Shown here: positions 36,394 to 45,752 of the stretch, piece by piece
How the letters are laid out: every line of letters starts with the position of its first letter
How positions within the stretch are numbered: the stretch's first letter is position 1
Source of the DNA: Halioglobus sp.
Lineage (GTDB): Bacteria > Pseudomonadota > Gammaproteobacteria > Pseudomonadales > Halieaceae
Assembly (NCBI GenBank): GCA_002699145.1
Contig: PABK01000061.1
Span: forward strand, 196,130-260,129
Reading direction: 5' to 3'
DNA: 64,000 bases
The notes under the pieces: generated by a model
The model's database searches: none
What the model was told of the DNA's origin: nothing
What the model saw: only the letters and a program-made list of their open reading frames with translations
Position numbers and translations under genes: made by a program

Positions 36394-37571
36394 GTGACAG
36401 TTCTTCGGCCATCGGCGAGGTGACACTCGACAGCGAGGCCATGCTCGCCCAGGCCCGCGCACAGACTGGTCTTGGTAATTTTGGTTGTGAATCATTTCTC
36501 CCGGCGTTTGAATGTCTGGTCGCTTCGCTCAACGCCCAGGCGGACCTCAATCCGCTGGGCCGGCTCCTGCAGTATCAACGGATACTGAACAGCCTTCAAA
36601 ACCGTCTGCGCATGGAAGCCTGGATCGAACAGTACCCGGAGATACTGCAGGAGCAACTGGCTCCTCCTGTTTGCATCGTCGGTCTAACCCGCACCGGCAC
36701 AACAATGCTGCATCGTATTCTCGCTGCCGACAAGCGCTTCCACGCCCCGCTGTGGTATGAAGTACGCAACCCGGCGCCTTACATGAACTGGCAGCCCGAT
36801 GAGCCTGACCAGCGTATCGTGGAGGCGCGCGCAGAAGTGGCCGCGCTGCTGGACGCCAATCCCGAGATCGCGTCGATTCACCCGATGGACCCGACAGGGG
36901 CGGACGAGGAAATCCTGCTGCTGGAGCACAGTTTCTACAGCTACGTGCCCAATTCCTTTTCCCACGTGCCGGACTATGGCCAGTTTGTAGCTGAGGCCGA
37001 CAACACCCCCGCCTACGAGTATCTGCGGCGGCAATTACAGTTTTTGCAGTGGCAGAAGAGGCGCCGAGGAGATAGCGCCGAGCGCTGGTTACTGAAGGCG
37101 CCGCACCATCTACATTTTATGTCCACGCTGTTGCGGGTTTTTCCTGACATCCAGATAGTGGCGACTCACCGGGATCCGGTGGTGAGCATTCCCTCCACTG
37201 CGAGCCTGTACTACAACCTGTGGTTAACCGGGAACCCGCACGCCGACAAACATGTGGTGGGGCAGGAAGTGCTCGATGTGTTCTCCCGGGGCACCCGGCA
37301 CACCATGGATGTTCGCGCCACGGCGGATACACAGTTCTGTGATGTGCACTTCGAGGATACGGTGGCAAGGCCGCGGCAGGTCATCGAGAAAATCTACGCG
37401 TTTATCGCTATGGATCTCACGCCGCAGGCGCTGGAGGCGATGGACAGGCACCGCGATGAGAACCGGCGCAGTGACCGCCCGGCGCATGCCTACACACTGT
37501 CTGAGTACAATTACACCGAAAAGGGTATTCGCAGCAGATTTGCGGACTATTGTGCCCGGTTTATCGACTAG
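36390..37571 (+). CDS. sulfotransferase-family protein, 393 aa
   Basis: PAPS-dependent sulfotransferase fold. The 5'-phosphosulfate loop is VGLTRTGTTMLHRIL and the 3'-phosphate-binding segment is ATHRDPVVSIPST. A general Lys/His context appears in LLKAPHHLHF. The frame is open from 36246, but GTG 36390 overlaps the preceding stop as GTGA and is the natural start. Proteins of this type in marine bacteria sulfate small alcohols, lipids or sterols; the acceptor is not predictable. Coupled to DUF1214. Confidence 0.85.
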   Translation: MSDSSSAIGEVTLDSEAMLAQARAQTGLGNFGCESFLPAFECLVASLNAQADLNPLGRLLQYQRILNSLQNRLRMEAWIEQYPEILQEQLAPPVCIVGLTRTGTTMLHRILAADKRFHAPLWYEVRNPAPYMNWQPDEPDQRIVEARAEVAALLDANPEIASIHPMDPTGADEEILLLEHSFYSYVPNSFSHVPDYGQFVAEADNTPAYEYLRRQLQFLQWQKRRRGDSAERWLLKAPHHLHFMSTLLRVFPDIQIVATHRDPVVSIPSTASLYYNLWLTGNPHADKHVVGQEVLDVFSRGTRHTMDVRATADTQFCDVHFEDTVARPRQVIEKIYAFIAMDLTPQALEAMDRHRDENRRSDRPAHAYTLSEYNYTEKGIRSRFADYCARFID

Positions 37572-37939
37572 CCCAGGCCCGTATGCCCGGAAGTTTGCCT
37601 CTCGAGCCAGCGGCAAGCCAGGGGGTGTGTAGATTGCACCGCCGGACAGTTGCTTCGCTGCCGCCGGCGGGCAGCGCCAGACAGGGGGTCCACCTATAAC
37701 GCCGTGCCGTATTCCAGGGCCAGTACTCCCAGCTGGCCGCGGCTTTTCCATCGGGGCTGCGAAAGCTGCTGTGAGGTGGGGTATCCACGCCACGCGGCTG
37801 TTCCGACTGAATCCCCAGGCAAGCCCCGGGTCCAATGTGTCCTGGCGCCGGGTGCCAGCTTCTCGAGATAGTGAACGGATATCGCGCCAAATGCGGTATG
37901 ATACGCGGCCCCACCACGCCCTCCCGCACAGGAATCCCC
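37572..37939 (+). other. 368-bp region upstream of the helicase gene
   Basis: No supported gene. A TATGAT hexamer at 37897-37902 lies 38 bases before the helicase ATG and could be a -10 element, though no good -35 is visible. The GC-rich first half contains short inverted repeats that may end the sulfotransferase transcript. Long leaders are common in cold-shock-regulated DEAD-box helicase genes. Confidence 0.4.
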
Positions 37940-39715
37940 ATGTCATCCGAAAACACGGTAAGCCGCTTTGCTGAACTGGGCTTGCCGAAAGCGCTGATGC
38001 GCGCCCTGGAGGAGGTCGGCTACGAAACGCCGTCTCCTATCCAGGCTATGACCATTCCGTACCTGCTGGACGGGCGCGACCTGCTTGGCCAGGCGCAGAC
38101 CGGCACCGGCAAGACCGCCGCTTTCGCCCTGCCACTGCTGGCGAGGCTGGACCTGAAGCGCAAATCACCACAGGTATTGGTACTGGCCCCCACCCGCGAG
38201 CTTGCGATCCAGGTTGCGGAGGCATTCCAGCGCTACGCGGCGCACCTGAAGGGGTTTCACGTGCTGCCAATCTACGGTGGCCAGGACTACCGCATCCAGT
38301 TGCGCGGACTGCAGCGCGGCGCCCAGGTCATCGTCGGTACCCCGGGCCGTATCATGGACCATATGAAGCGCGGTTCGCTCAAGCTCGACGATTTGCAATG
38401 CCTGGTGCTGGACGAGGCGGATGAAATGCTGCGTATGGGGTTTATCGAGGACGTCGAATGGGTGCTGGAGAAGACGCCGGATACGAGGCAACTGGCGCTG
38501 TTCTCGGCCACCATGCCCGAGGCGATCAAGCGCATAACACGCAACTACCTGAAGGACCCCGCGGAGGTCCTCATTGAGGTCAAACAGAGGACAGCTGAGA
38601 CGATTCGCCAGCGGGTCTGGATGGTATCGGGCCTGCATAAACTGGACGCACTGACCCGTATCCTGGAAGTGGAAGAATACGACGGCATGATCATTTTCGT
38701 GCGCACCCGGATAGCCACGGTCGAACTGTCCGAGAAACTCAACGCACGCGGCTACGCGGCCGCCGCCCTGAATGGCGATATCGCGCAGGCCCAGCGGGAA
38801 AAAACCGTGGAGAGCTTGAAAAGGGGCCAGCTCGATATCCTGGTGGCCACCGACGTGGCTGCCCGGGGACTGGACGTGGAGCGGATTTCCCATGTGCTGA
38901 ACTACGATATTCCCTACGACGTCGAAGCGTACGTGCACCGGATAGGTCGCACGGGCCGGGCCGGCAGGCAGGGCGACGCCATCCTGTTCGCGGCGAATCG
39001 CGAGCGGCGCCTGCTGCGCGCCATTGAGAAATCCACGGGCCAGGCTATCGAAAAGATGGAGCTGCCCAGTGCAGAGGATGTGACGGATACGCGCGTCAAG
39101 CGTTTCAAGGCGAAAATATCCGCAACGCTGGACAGCACCGACGAGCTGGATAAATTTCGTGGCCTGGTAGAGCAGTATCAACAGGAATACGGCGTGCCCG
39201 TCATAGAAGTTGCCGCAGCCCTGGCGGCGATGGCCCAGCACAAGCAGCCCCTGTTCGCGAAGGAGAAGTTACGTAAGTCCCCGGAGCGCAGGCAGGAAGA
39301 GCGCGAGAAGCGTCGCGACAAGGAACGCAGGCGAGAAGCCAGCCCGGTTCCCGAGGGCTCTCGCCGCCCCTCCGCCGGCGCAAGGGATGTTCCGACGCCG
39401 GACAAGGGTATGGAACGATTTCGCCTGGAGGTCGGGTACAACCATGGCGTCAAGCCGGGCAATATCGTCGGTGCAATTGCCAACGAGGCGGAGATCGATG
39501 CCGAGTACATCGGAAGGATCGAGATCTATGACGATCACGCCACTGTCGACCTGCCCGAGGGTATGCCCAGGGAAACGTTCCAGCACCTGAGGAATGTCTG
39601 GGTTTCCGGCCAACGGTTACAGATCAGCCGGCTGGAGGATGGGAAATCGCGTGGACGCAAGTCCGCTTCCGGCAAGCGCCAGTCCGCGACTGGGCGGAAG
39701 GATCCGTCCACATAG
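37940..39715 (+). CDS. deaD: DEAD-box ATP-dependent RNA helicase, DeaD/CsdA type, 591 aa
   Basis: Unwinds RNA during ribosome assembly and mRNA decay, particularly in the cold. All motifs are present: Q motif (YETPSPIQ), AQTGTGKT, PTRELAIQ, TPGR, DEAD, SAT, VATDVAARGLD and HRIGRTGRAGR. After the core comes a basic, Arg/Lys/Glu-rich linker (about residues 430-485), then a DbpA/CsdA-like RNA-binding domain (MERFRLEVGYNHGVKPGNIV) and a basic tail. ATG 37940 has AGGA upstream; an earlier in-frame ATG at 37835 lacks one. It stands alone and converges with the FAD oxidoreductase gene. Confidence 0.93.
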   Translation: MSSENTVSRFAELGLPKALMRALEEVGYETPSPIQAMTIPYLLDGRDLLGQAQTGTGKTAAFALPLLARLDLKRKSPQVLVLAPTRELAIQVAEAFQRYAAHLKGFHVLPIYGGQDYRIQLRGLQRGAQVIVGTPGRIMDHMKRGSLKLDDLQCLVLDEADEMLRMGFIEDVEWVLEKTPDTRQLALFSATMPEAIKRITRNYLKDPAEVLIEVKQRTAETIRQRVWMVSGLHKLDALTRILEVEEYDGMIIFVRTRIATVELSEKLNARGYAAAALNGDIAQAQREKTVESLKRGQLDILVATDVAARGLDVERISHVLNYDIPYDVEAYVHRIGRTGRAGRQGDAILFAANRERRLLRAIEKSTGQAIEKMELPSAEDVTDTRVKRFKAKISATLDSTDELDKFRGLVEQYQQEYGVPVIEVAAALAAMAQHKQPLFAKEKLRKSPERRQEEREKRRDKERRREASPVPEGSRRPSAGARDVPTPDKGMERFRLEVGYNHGVKPGNIVGAIANEAEIDAEYIGRIEIYDDHATVDLPEGMPRETFQHLRNVWVSGQRLQISRLEDGKSRGRKSASGKRQSATGRKDPST

Positions 39716-39758
39716 CACCCGCTGCGCGGGCTGCCGGGCGTTCTGTCCGGGCAGTCCC

Positions 39759-40982
39759 CTACCCGGCAGCGATCTCCCCGGCAAGCGCATGCGCCAGCCA
39801 CGGGGCAGTGCTGTATTTCCCCGTGTCCACGGAATAGTACGTCCCCAGCCGGCTCACACCGAAGCGGTCGCGGCGGTGTAGGGTGGAGCCTGGACTGGAC
39901 AGCGGACCGCGGCCCTGCGCGACGACCCAGCCGCCGCCGACCCGGGTCTCCACGCTGGACGCCAGTATTTCCCCGACTCCCGATAGGATGGCGGACAAGT
40001 TTTCCCCAGTCGCTTTTTCGACCGCGTCGTGGTCCAGGGCAAGAGCAAGAGTCTCTTCACCAACGGGCGAGGGGGCGTCGCTTTCGTGAACCAGGCCCGC
40101 CGGGTACCAGGACAGGTAGAAATCCCGGCCGTTGTAGTTCTTGATATCGCCGAATGGCCCGACCCCCAACACGGCGCTGGGTGTATCCAGTGGCTTGCCC
40201 GTCCTGACAAAAAGCGCCAGTCGATAGCGGGCCGACCATTCGGCGGGGGGCGCCAGTCCTGCCGCGCTGTCGATGGCCAGGCGGCCATGCCACAGCGCAT
40301 TGACCACGCAGTCGAATGTCTCGCTGTTTTCTGCCGTGACGACCTGCCAGCGTCCGGTCGTGCCGTCGTGCCGGCGCACCGTGTCCACGCGTTCGTCCAT
40401 GCGCTGTTCGATACCTGCCTGGGCAGCGACCGCCGCGCACAACTGGTCGGCAAACCAGTGGGTGTGCACGGAGCGCTCGGGTACCCTGAATCCTGCGCTG
40501 ACCCACGCGGGGTCGGCGATAGCGGCCAGTTCGGCGGATGACAACTGCTGCGTTGACCTGCCCCTGAGATCACACAGGTAATCGCTGGCATCATCGCTGT
40601 GCTTCAGCAACTCGTCGACGGACAGGTAGTAGGCGCGAGCCTGGTCCGCACCCACAACGGAGTCGCGGTGTATAAGGAAGACATCGTCGTTGCCCGTGAC
40701 CTGTCCGCTCAGGTCCTGTTCGAGAAGCTCTTGCATCAGGGGCCTGAAGGCGAGTCCACCGGGCAGCACGTGTCTTGCGGTGGCCAGGGAACTGTCGGCG
40801 CCGTACAGGTAGCCCAGGTGTATCTTGCCTTCGTTCCAACGGCTGGCGCCTTCCATTGGCGCGCGCCGCATATCGAAAAGGCTGACCGGGATACCCTTGC
40901 GCGCCAGGAACAGTGCGATACAGCAACCCGTGATGCCGGCTCCGAGAACGGCAACGCGCCGGCGCCTCGCATCCCTAGTCAT
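39759..40982 (-). CDS. FAD-dependent oxidoreductase (DAO fold), 407 aa
   Basis: An N-terminal dinucleotide-binding motif (VAVLGAGITGCCIALFLARKG) is followed by RWNEGKIHLGYLYGAD, a hallmark of a DAO-related subgroup found in sugar and polysaccharide loci. The FAD-closing segment near the end is less clear. The ATG at 40982 overlaps the end of the glycosyltransferase gene by 8 bases, so the two are coupled. Likely role: oxidation of a sugar, amino or hydroxy group on the product made by the upstream genes. The substrate is not known. Confidence 0.8.
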   Translation of the reverse strand: MTRDARRRRVAVLGAGITGCCIALFLARKGIPVSLFDMRRAPMEGASRWNEGKIHLGYLYGADSSLATARHVLPGGLAFRPLMQELLEQDLSGQVTGNDDVFLIHRDSVVGADQARAYYLSVDELLKHSDDASDYLCDLRGRSTQQLSSAELAAIADPAWVSAGFRVPERSVHTHWFADQLCAAVAAQAGIEQRMDERVDTVRRHDGTTGRWQVVTAENSETFDCVVNALWHGRLAIDSAAGLAPPAEWSARYRLALFVRTGKPLDTPSAVLGVGPFGDIKNYNGRDFYLSWYPAGLVHESDAPSPVGEETLALALDHDAVEKATGENLSAILSGVGEILASSVETRVGGGWVVAQGRGPLSSPGSTLHRRDRFGVSRLGTYYSVDTGKYSTAPWLAHALAGEIAAG

Positions 40983-41976
40983 AGAAGCCTTGCGCCATGC
41001 AGAAGGCGTATCGGTCCCTGGCCAGTGTCTCCAGCGGTTCGCCGTAACCGGCCAGCGCTGCCGGTGTGTCAGGGTCGGCAAACAGCGGGTGGAACTCGGC
41101 GGGCGTCGAAAACAGCGCCTCGCCGTAGGTCTGCGCCAGTCCCTGCATCGCGGGAAAGGCGTGTAAAAACAGGGCGAAACGCAGGGCCCTGCAATCCCGC
41201 TCGCTGTCTGCAAGCTGTTGTATAAGCTCAAGGCGTGTATCGATATTGGCGCGCCAACCGCTGACGGCGTCCGCAGGCGGCAACTGTTTCCAGCCATCGG
41301 TGAGCCCGCCCGGGCGGTTGTTCCAGCGCATGTAGAGGACTTCCGTTACGTGCTGCAACGGCCCCGCGGCCACCATGTCCATCAGGAAGGGTTCATTGGC
41401 CCAGAATCCGGCGGCGGCGTCCGTGGGAAGGCGCAGGTGGCCTGCGCGGTCGCTGCGCAGCATGGCGCGCAGTGGCGAGCCGCGCTCCAGGCTCAACATC
41501 AATGTCAGCAATCGCTGCAGCAGGTCGCCGGTGTAGGCGGGGCCGCTGGAAATTCGTTGTGTGGCGCCGAACTGGCACAGATCGCAGTAGGCCCCGGCAG
41601 ATGTTGCGTGGCGCGCCAGGGTATCCAGCAGCACCTGCGTGTACTGCGGGAGGAGTATATCGTCGTGGAAATAAATAAAGAAAAACGGTGTATCCACGCG
41701 TTCGATGAGAAAGTTGACGTTGCCGGCCCAGCCCAGGCGGGACGCCTGACTGTGCAGTACGACCCGTGGATCGCGTTCCGCGTGGCGACGCACGATACCG
41801 GCCGTGTCGTCGCTGCCCGCGTCTACCGAAACGTGTATTGCCAGTCGGTTAAAGGTCTGGCCACGGGCGAAATGCAGGGTGCGATCGATAAACGCCTCGG
41901 CCATGTACGCGGGTATCAGTACCGAGACCTCGGCACGACCTGCCAGTTTGCGCAGTCGCGACAGCATTGCCGTCAC
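40975..41976 (-). CDS. family-2 glycosyltransferase, 333 aa
   Basis: GT-A fold: VSVLIPAYMAEAFIDRTL, then HVSVDAGSDDTAGIVRRH, and a metal-binding HDD in FFIYFHDDILLP. No transmembrane segment is seen, so it is cytosolic or peripheral. The GTG at 41976 overlaps the WxcM-like stop as GTGA and has GAGG 6 bases before it. An ATG three codons later is the alternative. Third gene of the PhyH-WxcM-GT-FAD operon. Confidence 0.85.
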   Translation of the reverse strand: MTAMLSRLRKLAGRAEVSVLIPAYMAEAFIDRTLHFARGQTFNRLAIHVSVDAGSDDTAGIVRRHAERDPRVVLHSQASRLGWAGNVNFLIERVDTPFFFIYFHDDILLPQYTQVLLDTLARHATSAGAYCDLCQFGATQRISSGPAYTGDLLQRLLTLMLSLERGSPLRAMLRSDRAGHLRLPTDAAAGFWANEPFLMDMVAAGPLQHVTEVLYMRWNNRPGGLTDGWKQLPPADAVSGWRANIDTRLELIQQLADSERDCRALRFALFLHAFPAMQGLAQTYGEALFSTPAEFHPLFADPDTPAALAGYGEPLETLARDRYAFCMAQGFYD

Positions 41977-42389
41977 TGAGCCTCGCGCAGGTAGTTGGCG
42001 GGGTCGAAGAGGGTATCGCTCAGCACCAGAATGGAGGGCTGCTCGCCGCGATAGGTCTGGCTGGACCAGACCGGCGCTGTAATCAGCAGTGCGTTGTTGT
42101 TCGCGTCCAGCGTCGCGCTGGCACGGTCGCCGCCCAGGCTCATCGCGACATCTATCGTGCCGCTGATCCTCAGCAGCAGCTGTCTTCCGCTGCGGTGTGC
42201 GTGTCCGCCCCGGACCGCGCCGTCTTTTCCATTGACCAGGAAGGCGTGCACGGGGGTAAAGCCCAGGGCGTCGAAGGCGATGGGCACCAGCGTGCCGCGT
42301 TCGTCGGACAATCCCTCCATGAGGAAATGCCGTGCCTTGCCATCGAGATAGTCGATCACCCGCCACAAACTCCTGTCGGCAACTGGCAT
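41973..42389 (-). CDS. WxcM-like/FdtA-type sugar cupin, 138 aa
   Basis: Small cupin of the group that includes dTDP-4-oxo-6-deoxyglucose 3,4-oxoisomerases (FdtA, QdtA) and WxcM domains. The RGGHAHRSGRQLLLRISG motif gives the catalytic His pair. The end (ILVLSDTLFDPANYLRE) is typical, including the conserved Y near the C-terminus. It implies a nucleotide-activated deoxy-sugar or a sugar-amide intermediate. It lies 13 bases after PhyH; a short dyad TGACAG-TG-CTGTCA (42392-42405) spans the junction. Confidence 0.85.
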   Translation of the reverse strand: MPVADRSLWRVIDYLDGKARHFLMEGLSDERGTLVPIAFDALGFTPVHAFLVNGKDGAVRGGHAHRSGRQLLLRISGTIDVAMSLGGDRASATLDANNNALLITAPVWSSQTYRGEQPSILVLSDTLFDPANYLREAQ

Positions 42390-42402
42390 ATTGACAGTGC
42401 TG

Positions 42403-43140
42403 TCATACGGCGCCGCCGGGCGCCGGCGCGTGGGGGTTCAGGCCCAGCGTGTCGCGCCCCCGCACCAGTTGCACGCCATAACTCTGGTTCCTGCGCCGCG
42501 GCCTCTCCAGGTCGACCAGCACATCCGGTGTGATGTAGTTCACCGCCAGGGCAATGCGCGACCGGGTCTGGGGGTTGCCGCCGGAGCGGTGCAGCAGCCA
42601 GGCGTCGAAGAGGAAAAACTCGCCGCGGCGCAGCACCAGGGGAATGGCTCCGCTGATGTCAACACCATCGATGTCGGCCTTGTGGTGAAAACGCCCGGTT
42701 CCCTCCGATGGCAGCTGTGCCAGTTGTACATGATTCGATCCCGGTACGACATAGACACAACCGTTACCCTCGTGCACGTCTTCCAGCGCGATCCAGGCCG
42801 ATACACAGTGTCGCGGCTCGATCGCCCAGAACGGCGCGTCCTGGTGCCAGGGCACCTGGCTGCCGCCGGCGACCCGGTTGAAGTAGCGGGTGTGCCAGAG
42901 CAAAAGGTCCGGCCCCAGCAGGGCGGCAACCCTCTCTACAATTGCCGCCTGTTTGCAGATAGCGTAAGTCAGCGGGTCGTCCAGGTGGCGGTCGACAGCC
43001 GGGTCCTTCGCAGGTGACGGGCCTGCAAGCAAGGACCTGACGACCTCCAGTTCCGGCAATTGCAACGGGTGGGGATTGTCATGCCTGAACGTCAGGAATC
43101 CGTTTTGCTGGAAATCCCCGATCTCGCCTGCAGTCAGCAC
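42403..43140 (-). CDS. PhyH-family Fe(II)/2-oxoglutarate dioxygenase, 245 aa
   Basis: Hydroxylase of the phytanoyl-CoA dioxygenase family. The iron ligands are visible: WHQDAPFW (His-x-Asp) and the distal His in LLHRSGGN, with Arg in RSRIAL for 2-oxoglutarate. The length is normal. Linkage with a glycosyltransferase, sugar cupin and FAD enzyme suggests tailoring of a secondary metabolite or glycan rather than fatty-acid alpha-oxidation. A TATACT about 30 bases upstream could be its -10. Confidence 0.88.
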   Translation of the reverse strand: MLTAGEIGDFQQNGFLTFRHDNPHPLQLPELEVVRSLLAGPSPAKDPAVDRHLDDPLTYAICKQAAIVERVAALLGPDLLLWHTRYFNRVAGGSQVPWHQDAPFWAIEPRHCVSAWIALEDVHEGNGCVYVVPGSNHVQLAQLPSEGTGRFHHKADIDGVDISGAIPLVLRRGEFFLFDAWLLHRSGGNPQTRSRIALAVNYITPDVLVDLERPRRRNQSYGVQLVRGRDTLGLNPHAPAPGGAV

Positions 43141-43306
43141 AGCGCTTACCGAATGGTTTCAATAACGCCAGTATAAAATGAATGCGCGTAACAGGATAGC
43201 TTGGCGCGGTGTCGGGATGCCGCCGGCGATTGTCTTTATCTGGCGCTGCGTGGCGCCGGGAGTGGCCTGTATCGCCGTCGGAGCTGTTGCCCTGTTGCCG
43301 TCGCCG

Positions 43307-44116
43307 CTATATCTCGTCGACGTAGGTATCGGTGCCGGGGATGGTGGGAATGAAGGGCGCGGCGTAGACGATGTCGGCAATCCCGTGGGCCAGCAACTGG
43401 GCTGACAGGGAGTCGGTAAAGGACTGCCAGCATTGCTGCGGCGGCGCATCGAAAAAGTGCAGCAGCAGGCGCCTGCGCGCCATGACCTCGTCTGCCACGC
43501 GCGGCACGTAAGCGGGCACCGCCTCGGGCAGGGGCTGTGGTGCAAGGCAGAGAGACATGGCGCAATCGCTGTCCCTCAGGGAGGTCTGCAGCGCGGCGGT
43601 CAGGCCTGCACAATGATCTCCTTGAGTGGCGCCGTTGCCGGGCGCTGTGTGAAGATCGATAAAGCTGAGGCCCAGTCCACTGAAAGGATGCTCCAGGGCC
43701 AGTTCCGCAGGTACCCCGTCTTTATCGCGAAAGGCGCCGAACTCGAAACGATAGAATCCGCTGGAGATGTTGTCGCGAGGTGGATCCATACGCCGTTGCG
43801 CGTGCAACTGGTGTACCTGGGCGATAGACCATTGCAGGGCCTCCTCATAGCGGCCGTCTACGATCCAGTAGCTGGCCAGGAACGAGCCCTCGCCGATATC
43901 AGCGGTGATCGGGGTGTGCTGCGGAAACCGCAGGTTCTTCAGCGCGCGCGTCGCTACCCAGCGCCGGCCGGAGAAAAAATTCTCCCCGAGCATGCAGCCC
44001 GCGTAGAAGTGGTCGCGTTCGTACCAGCGATTGAGCTCCTTCGCGTTGCCCTCTACGGGTTCCAGCAGCGTGAGCAGGACACTGCCCAGCCTGATTTCTG
44101 GTATATCCCGGGTCAT
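43307..44116 (-). CDS. uncharacterised protein, 269 aa
   Basis: No family is recognised with confidence. The N-terminal part (LLTLLEPVEGNAKELNRWYERDHFYAGCM) looks like a ferredoxin-like alpha/beta-barrel subunit of the EthD kind. There may be a second similar module in the C-terminal half (RRLLLHFFDAPPQQCWQSF), so it could be an internal duplication. ATG 44116 is preferred; a TTG at 44173 also opens the frame. It lies 118 bases downstream of the luciferase-like monooxygenase gene and may be co-transcribed with it. Confidence 0.6.
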   Translation of the reverse strand: MTRDIPEIRLGSVLLTLLEPVEGNAKELNRWYERDHFYAGCMLGENFFSGRRWVATRALKNLRFPQHTPITADIGEGSFLASYWIVDGRYEEALQWSIAQVHQLHAQRRMDPPRDNISSGFYRFEFGAFRDKDGVPAELALEHPFSGLGLSFIDLHTAPGNGATQGDHCAGLTAALQTSLRDSDCAMSLCLAPQPLPEAVPAYVPRVADEVMARRRLLLHFFDAPPQQCWQSFTDSLSAQLLAHGIADIVYAAPFIPTIPGTDTYVDEI

Positions 44117-44234
44117 TCCTGGATTACCCCATTCCGGTGTGATGGCAACAACGCCCCACCACTGCCTCAACAACTACCGAGTGTACACGCGGCCTGAACG
44201 CCAGCGAATAGCGCCTGTAAATCGCCCGCGGGCG

Positions 44235-45335
44235 CTAGAACCCCGTTCCCACCGGTGACGGTGTGAACCAGGGATCGTGCGCGTCGAAGTAGTCCGCGCG
44301 CCTGACCTTGCGATAAGCGTCCAGCAGGTCCCCGACCTGCCGCGGCAGGCTGCCGTGAATGAGTACGCCGTCCGCTCCCGAGTCGAACTGTTCGTTAAGG
44401 CGTTGCGCACAGTGATCAGCGCTGCCCACCGCGGCGGACGTGGGTATCCAGTGGTCGGGAAACAGTGAGGTCACCTCCGCAGTTTCATAACGGGTAAAGT
44501 CCTGGTCGGCGGATTTGCCGCCAGCGAACAGTGGATGCTCGCGGATCTCCGACAACAGCGATGGGTCCCAGTCGTTCACCTTGAACATCAACTCGCCATA
44601 GCCGGGCATCTGGATGTAGGTCAACAAGCGCGCAGGCCCGATGGCGAGGGCTTCTTCCTCACTCTGGTCGGCTGCGGTCACCAGCGTCGCCCAGACCTTG
44701 CAGGCATTGCGATCCCTGCCGGCGTTCTCGGCGGCGTCACGTACGATTTTCGCCGATGCGGCAAGCGCCTGGTCGGTCAGGAACGGGTGCAGCAGTACAC
44801 CGTCGTAGTGGCGGCCTGCCAGCGCGAGTGTTTTCGGTCCCAGAGCCCCGAGGAGCAGCGGTGGTGCGTTTTGCGGCGGCTCCTTGATGAACAGGTAGGG
44901 AAAGTTGCCCAGTGAATTTTCACCGGAGAATGAGCCGTTGTTCCACAGGCTGCGCAGGACTTCAGGCGCCTCGCGCAATCCCTGCAGGTTAGCGCGTTTC
45001 GCTCCGAAAACATCGTACAGCCTGTCAAAGCCACGACCAAATCCCATGGCAAACCGGTTGCCGGATAGGTGGCTCATGGTTGCGCCGAAGGAGCAGAGCT
45101 CCATCGGGTGATGCGTGGGATAGTTCATCAGGCCCGTGGCTATCTTTATCCTGGAAGTTATGGCCGCCGCGGCGCCGCAAAGGACCTCGACGTTCTTGTA
45201 GTCGTACCGCTCTGCCGGCCAGATCGAACCGATGCCCAACCGCTCGGCCAGGGGGACCTCCTCGAGGGTTCGCTGCGGGTCGTTGATACGCCCTGGCAGG
45301 GTGTAGATGCCTAGCTCTGGAAATTCCTGGCCCAT
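44235..45335 (-). CDS. luciferase-like (LLM) flavin/F420 oxidoreductase, 366 aa
   Basis: TIM-barrel luciferase-like protein: ELGIYTLPGRINDPQRTLEE, ERLGIGSIWPAERYDYKN, KIATGLMNYPTHHPMELCSFGATMSHLSGNRFAMGFGRG. Either FMNH2 or F420 could be the cofactor. AGGAG lies 8-9 bases upstream of ATG 45335; the frame is open 22 codons earlier without a ribosome site. It is divergent from the SDR gene. Confidence 0.85.
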   Translation of the reverse strand: MGQEFPELGIYTLPGRINDPQRTLEEVPLAERLGIGSIWPAERYDYKNVEVLCGAAAAITSRIKIATGLMNYPTHHPMELCSFGATMSHLSGNRFAMGFGRGFDRLYDVFGAKRANLQGLREAPEVLRSLWNNGSFSGENSLGNFPYLFIKEPPQNAPPLLLGALGPKTLALAGRHYDGVLLHPFLTDQALAASAKIVRDAAENAGRDRNACKVWATLVTAADQSEEEALAIGPARLLTYIQMPGYGELMFKVNDWDPSLLSEIREHPLFAGGKSADQDFTRYETAEVTSLFPDHWIPTSAAVGSADHCAQRLNEQFDSGADGVLIHGSLPRQVGDLLDAYRKVRRADYFDAHDPWFTPSPVGTGF

Positions 45336-45752
45336 GAAGACTGCTCCTCGAAAAAGTGTCAGGCGCTGTGCCTGCTGGGGGACATGGCCGTGTGCGTTCA
45401 ATACGGCCTGGTCGCGTCTGGTAACGCCAGGCGTTGCAGTGCGCGCAAGCGAGTGCGCAAAATCCTATCACAGCTTTTTTGCGTGTATGAAGGGTTGTAC
45501 GCAACTTCTGTGGTCCAGGTGTTGTGTCCGCCCTTGCAATGAACGAAAAGGACAGACGATTGAATCCTGGTGCACATGTTTTTACTTCTCAGGTGGCTTG
45601 AAATATCACACCAGGGGTGCGCGGGTTGTTGCCGATTTAGTCTGTACGTTCGAACCCGGCCGGTACCGTGATGTTGTATAGTCTAACAGCGCGAGACTGG
45701 CGACGGTGCAGCTACCGCCGCCCTGAAAATGCAGAATAAACAGGAAAAAGTT
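45336..45752. other. 417-bp divergent intergenic region (LLM / SDR)
   Basis: No gene is visible. TATAGT lies near 45675 and may be part of the SDR promoter, followed by a 70-base leader. No strong inverted repeat was found. Confidence 0.35.

Noticed and set aside
43178-43405. Plus-strand 75-codon ORF with a hydrophobic stretch
   Set aside because: It overlaps the end of the 43307-44116 gene and lacks a ribosome site; more likely a chance frame in the upstream region of PhyH.
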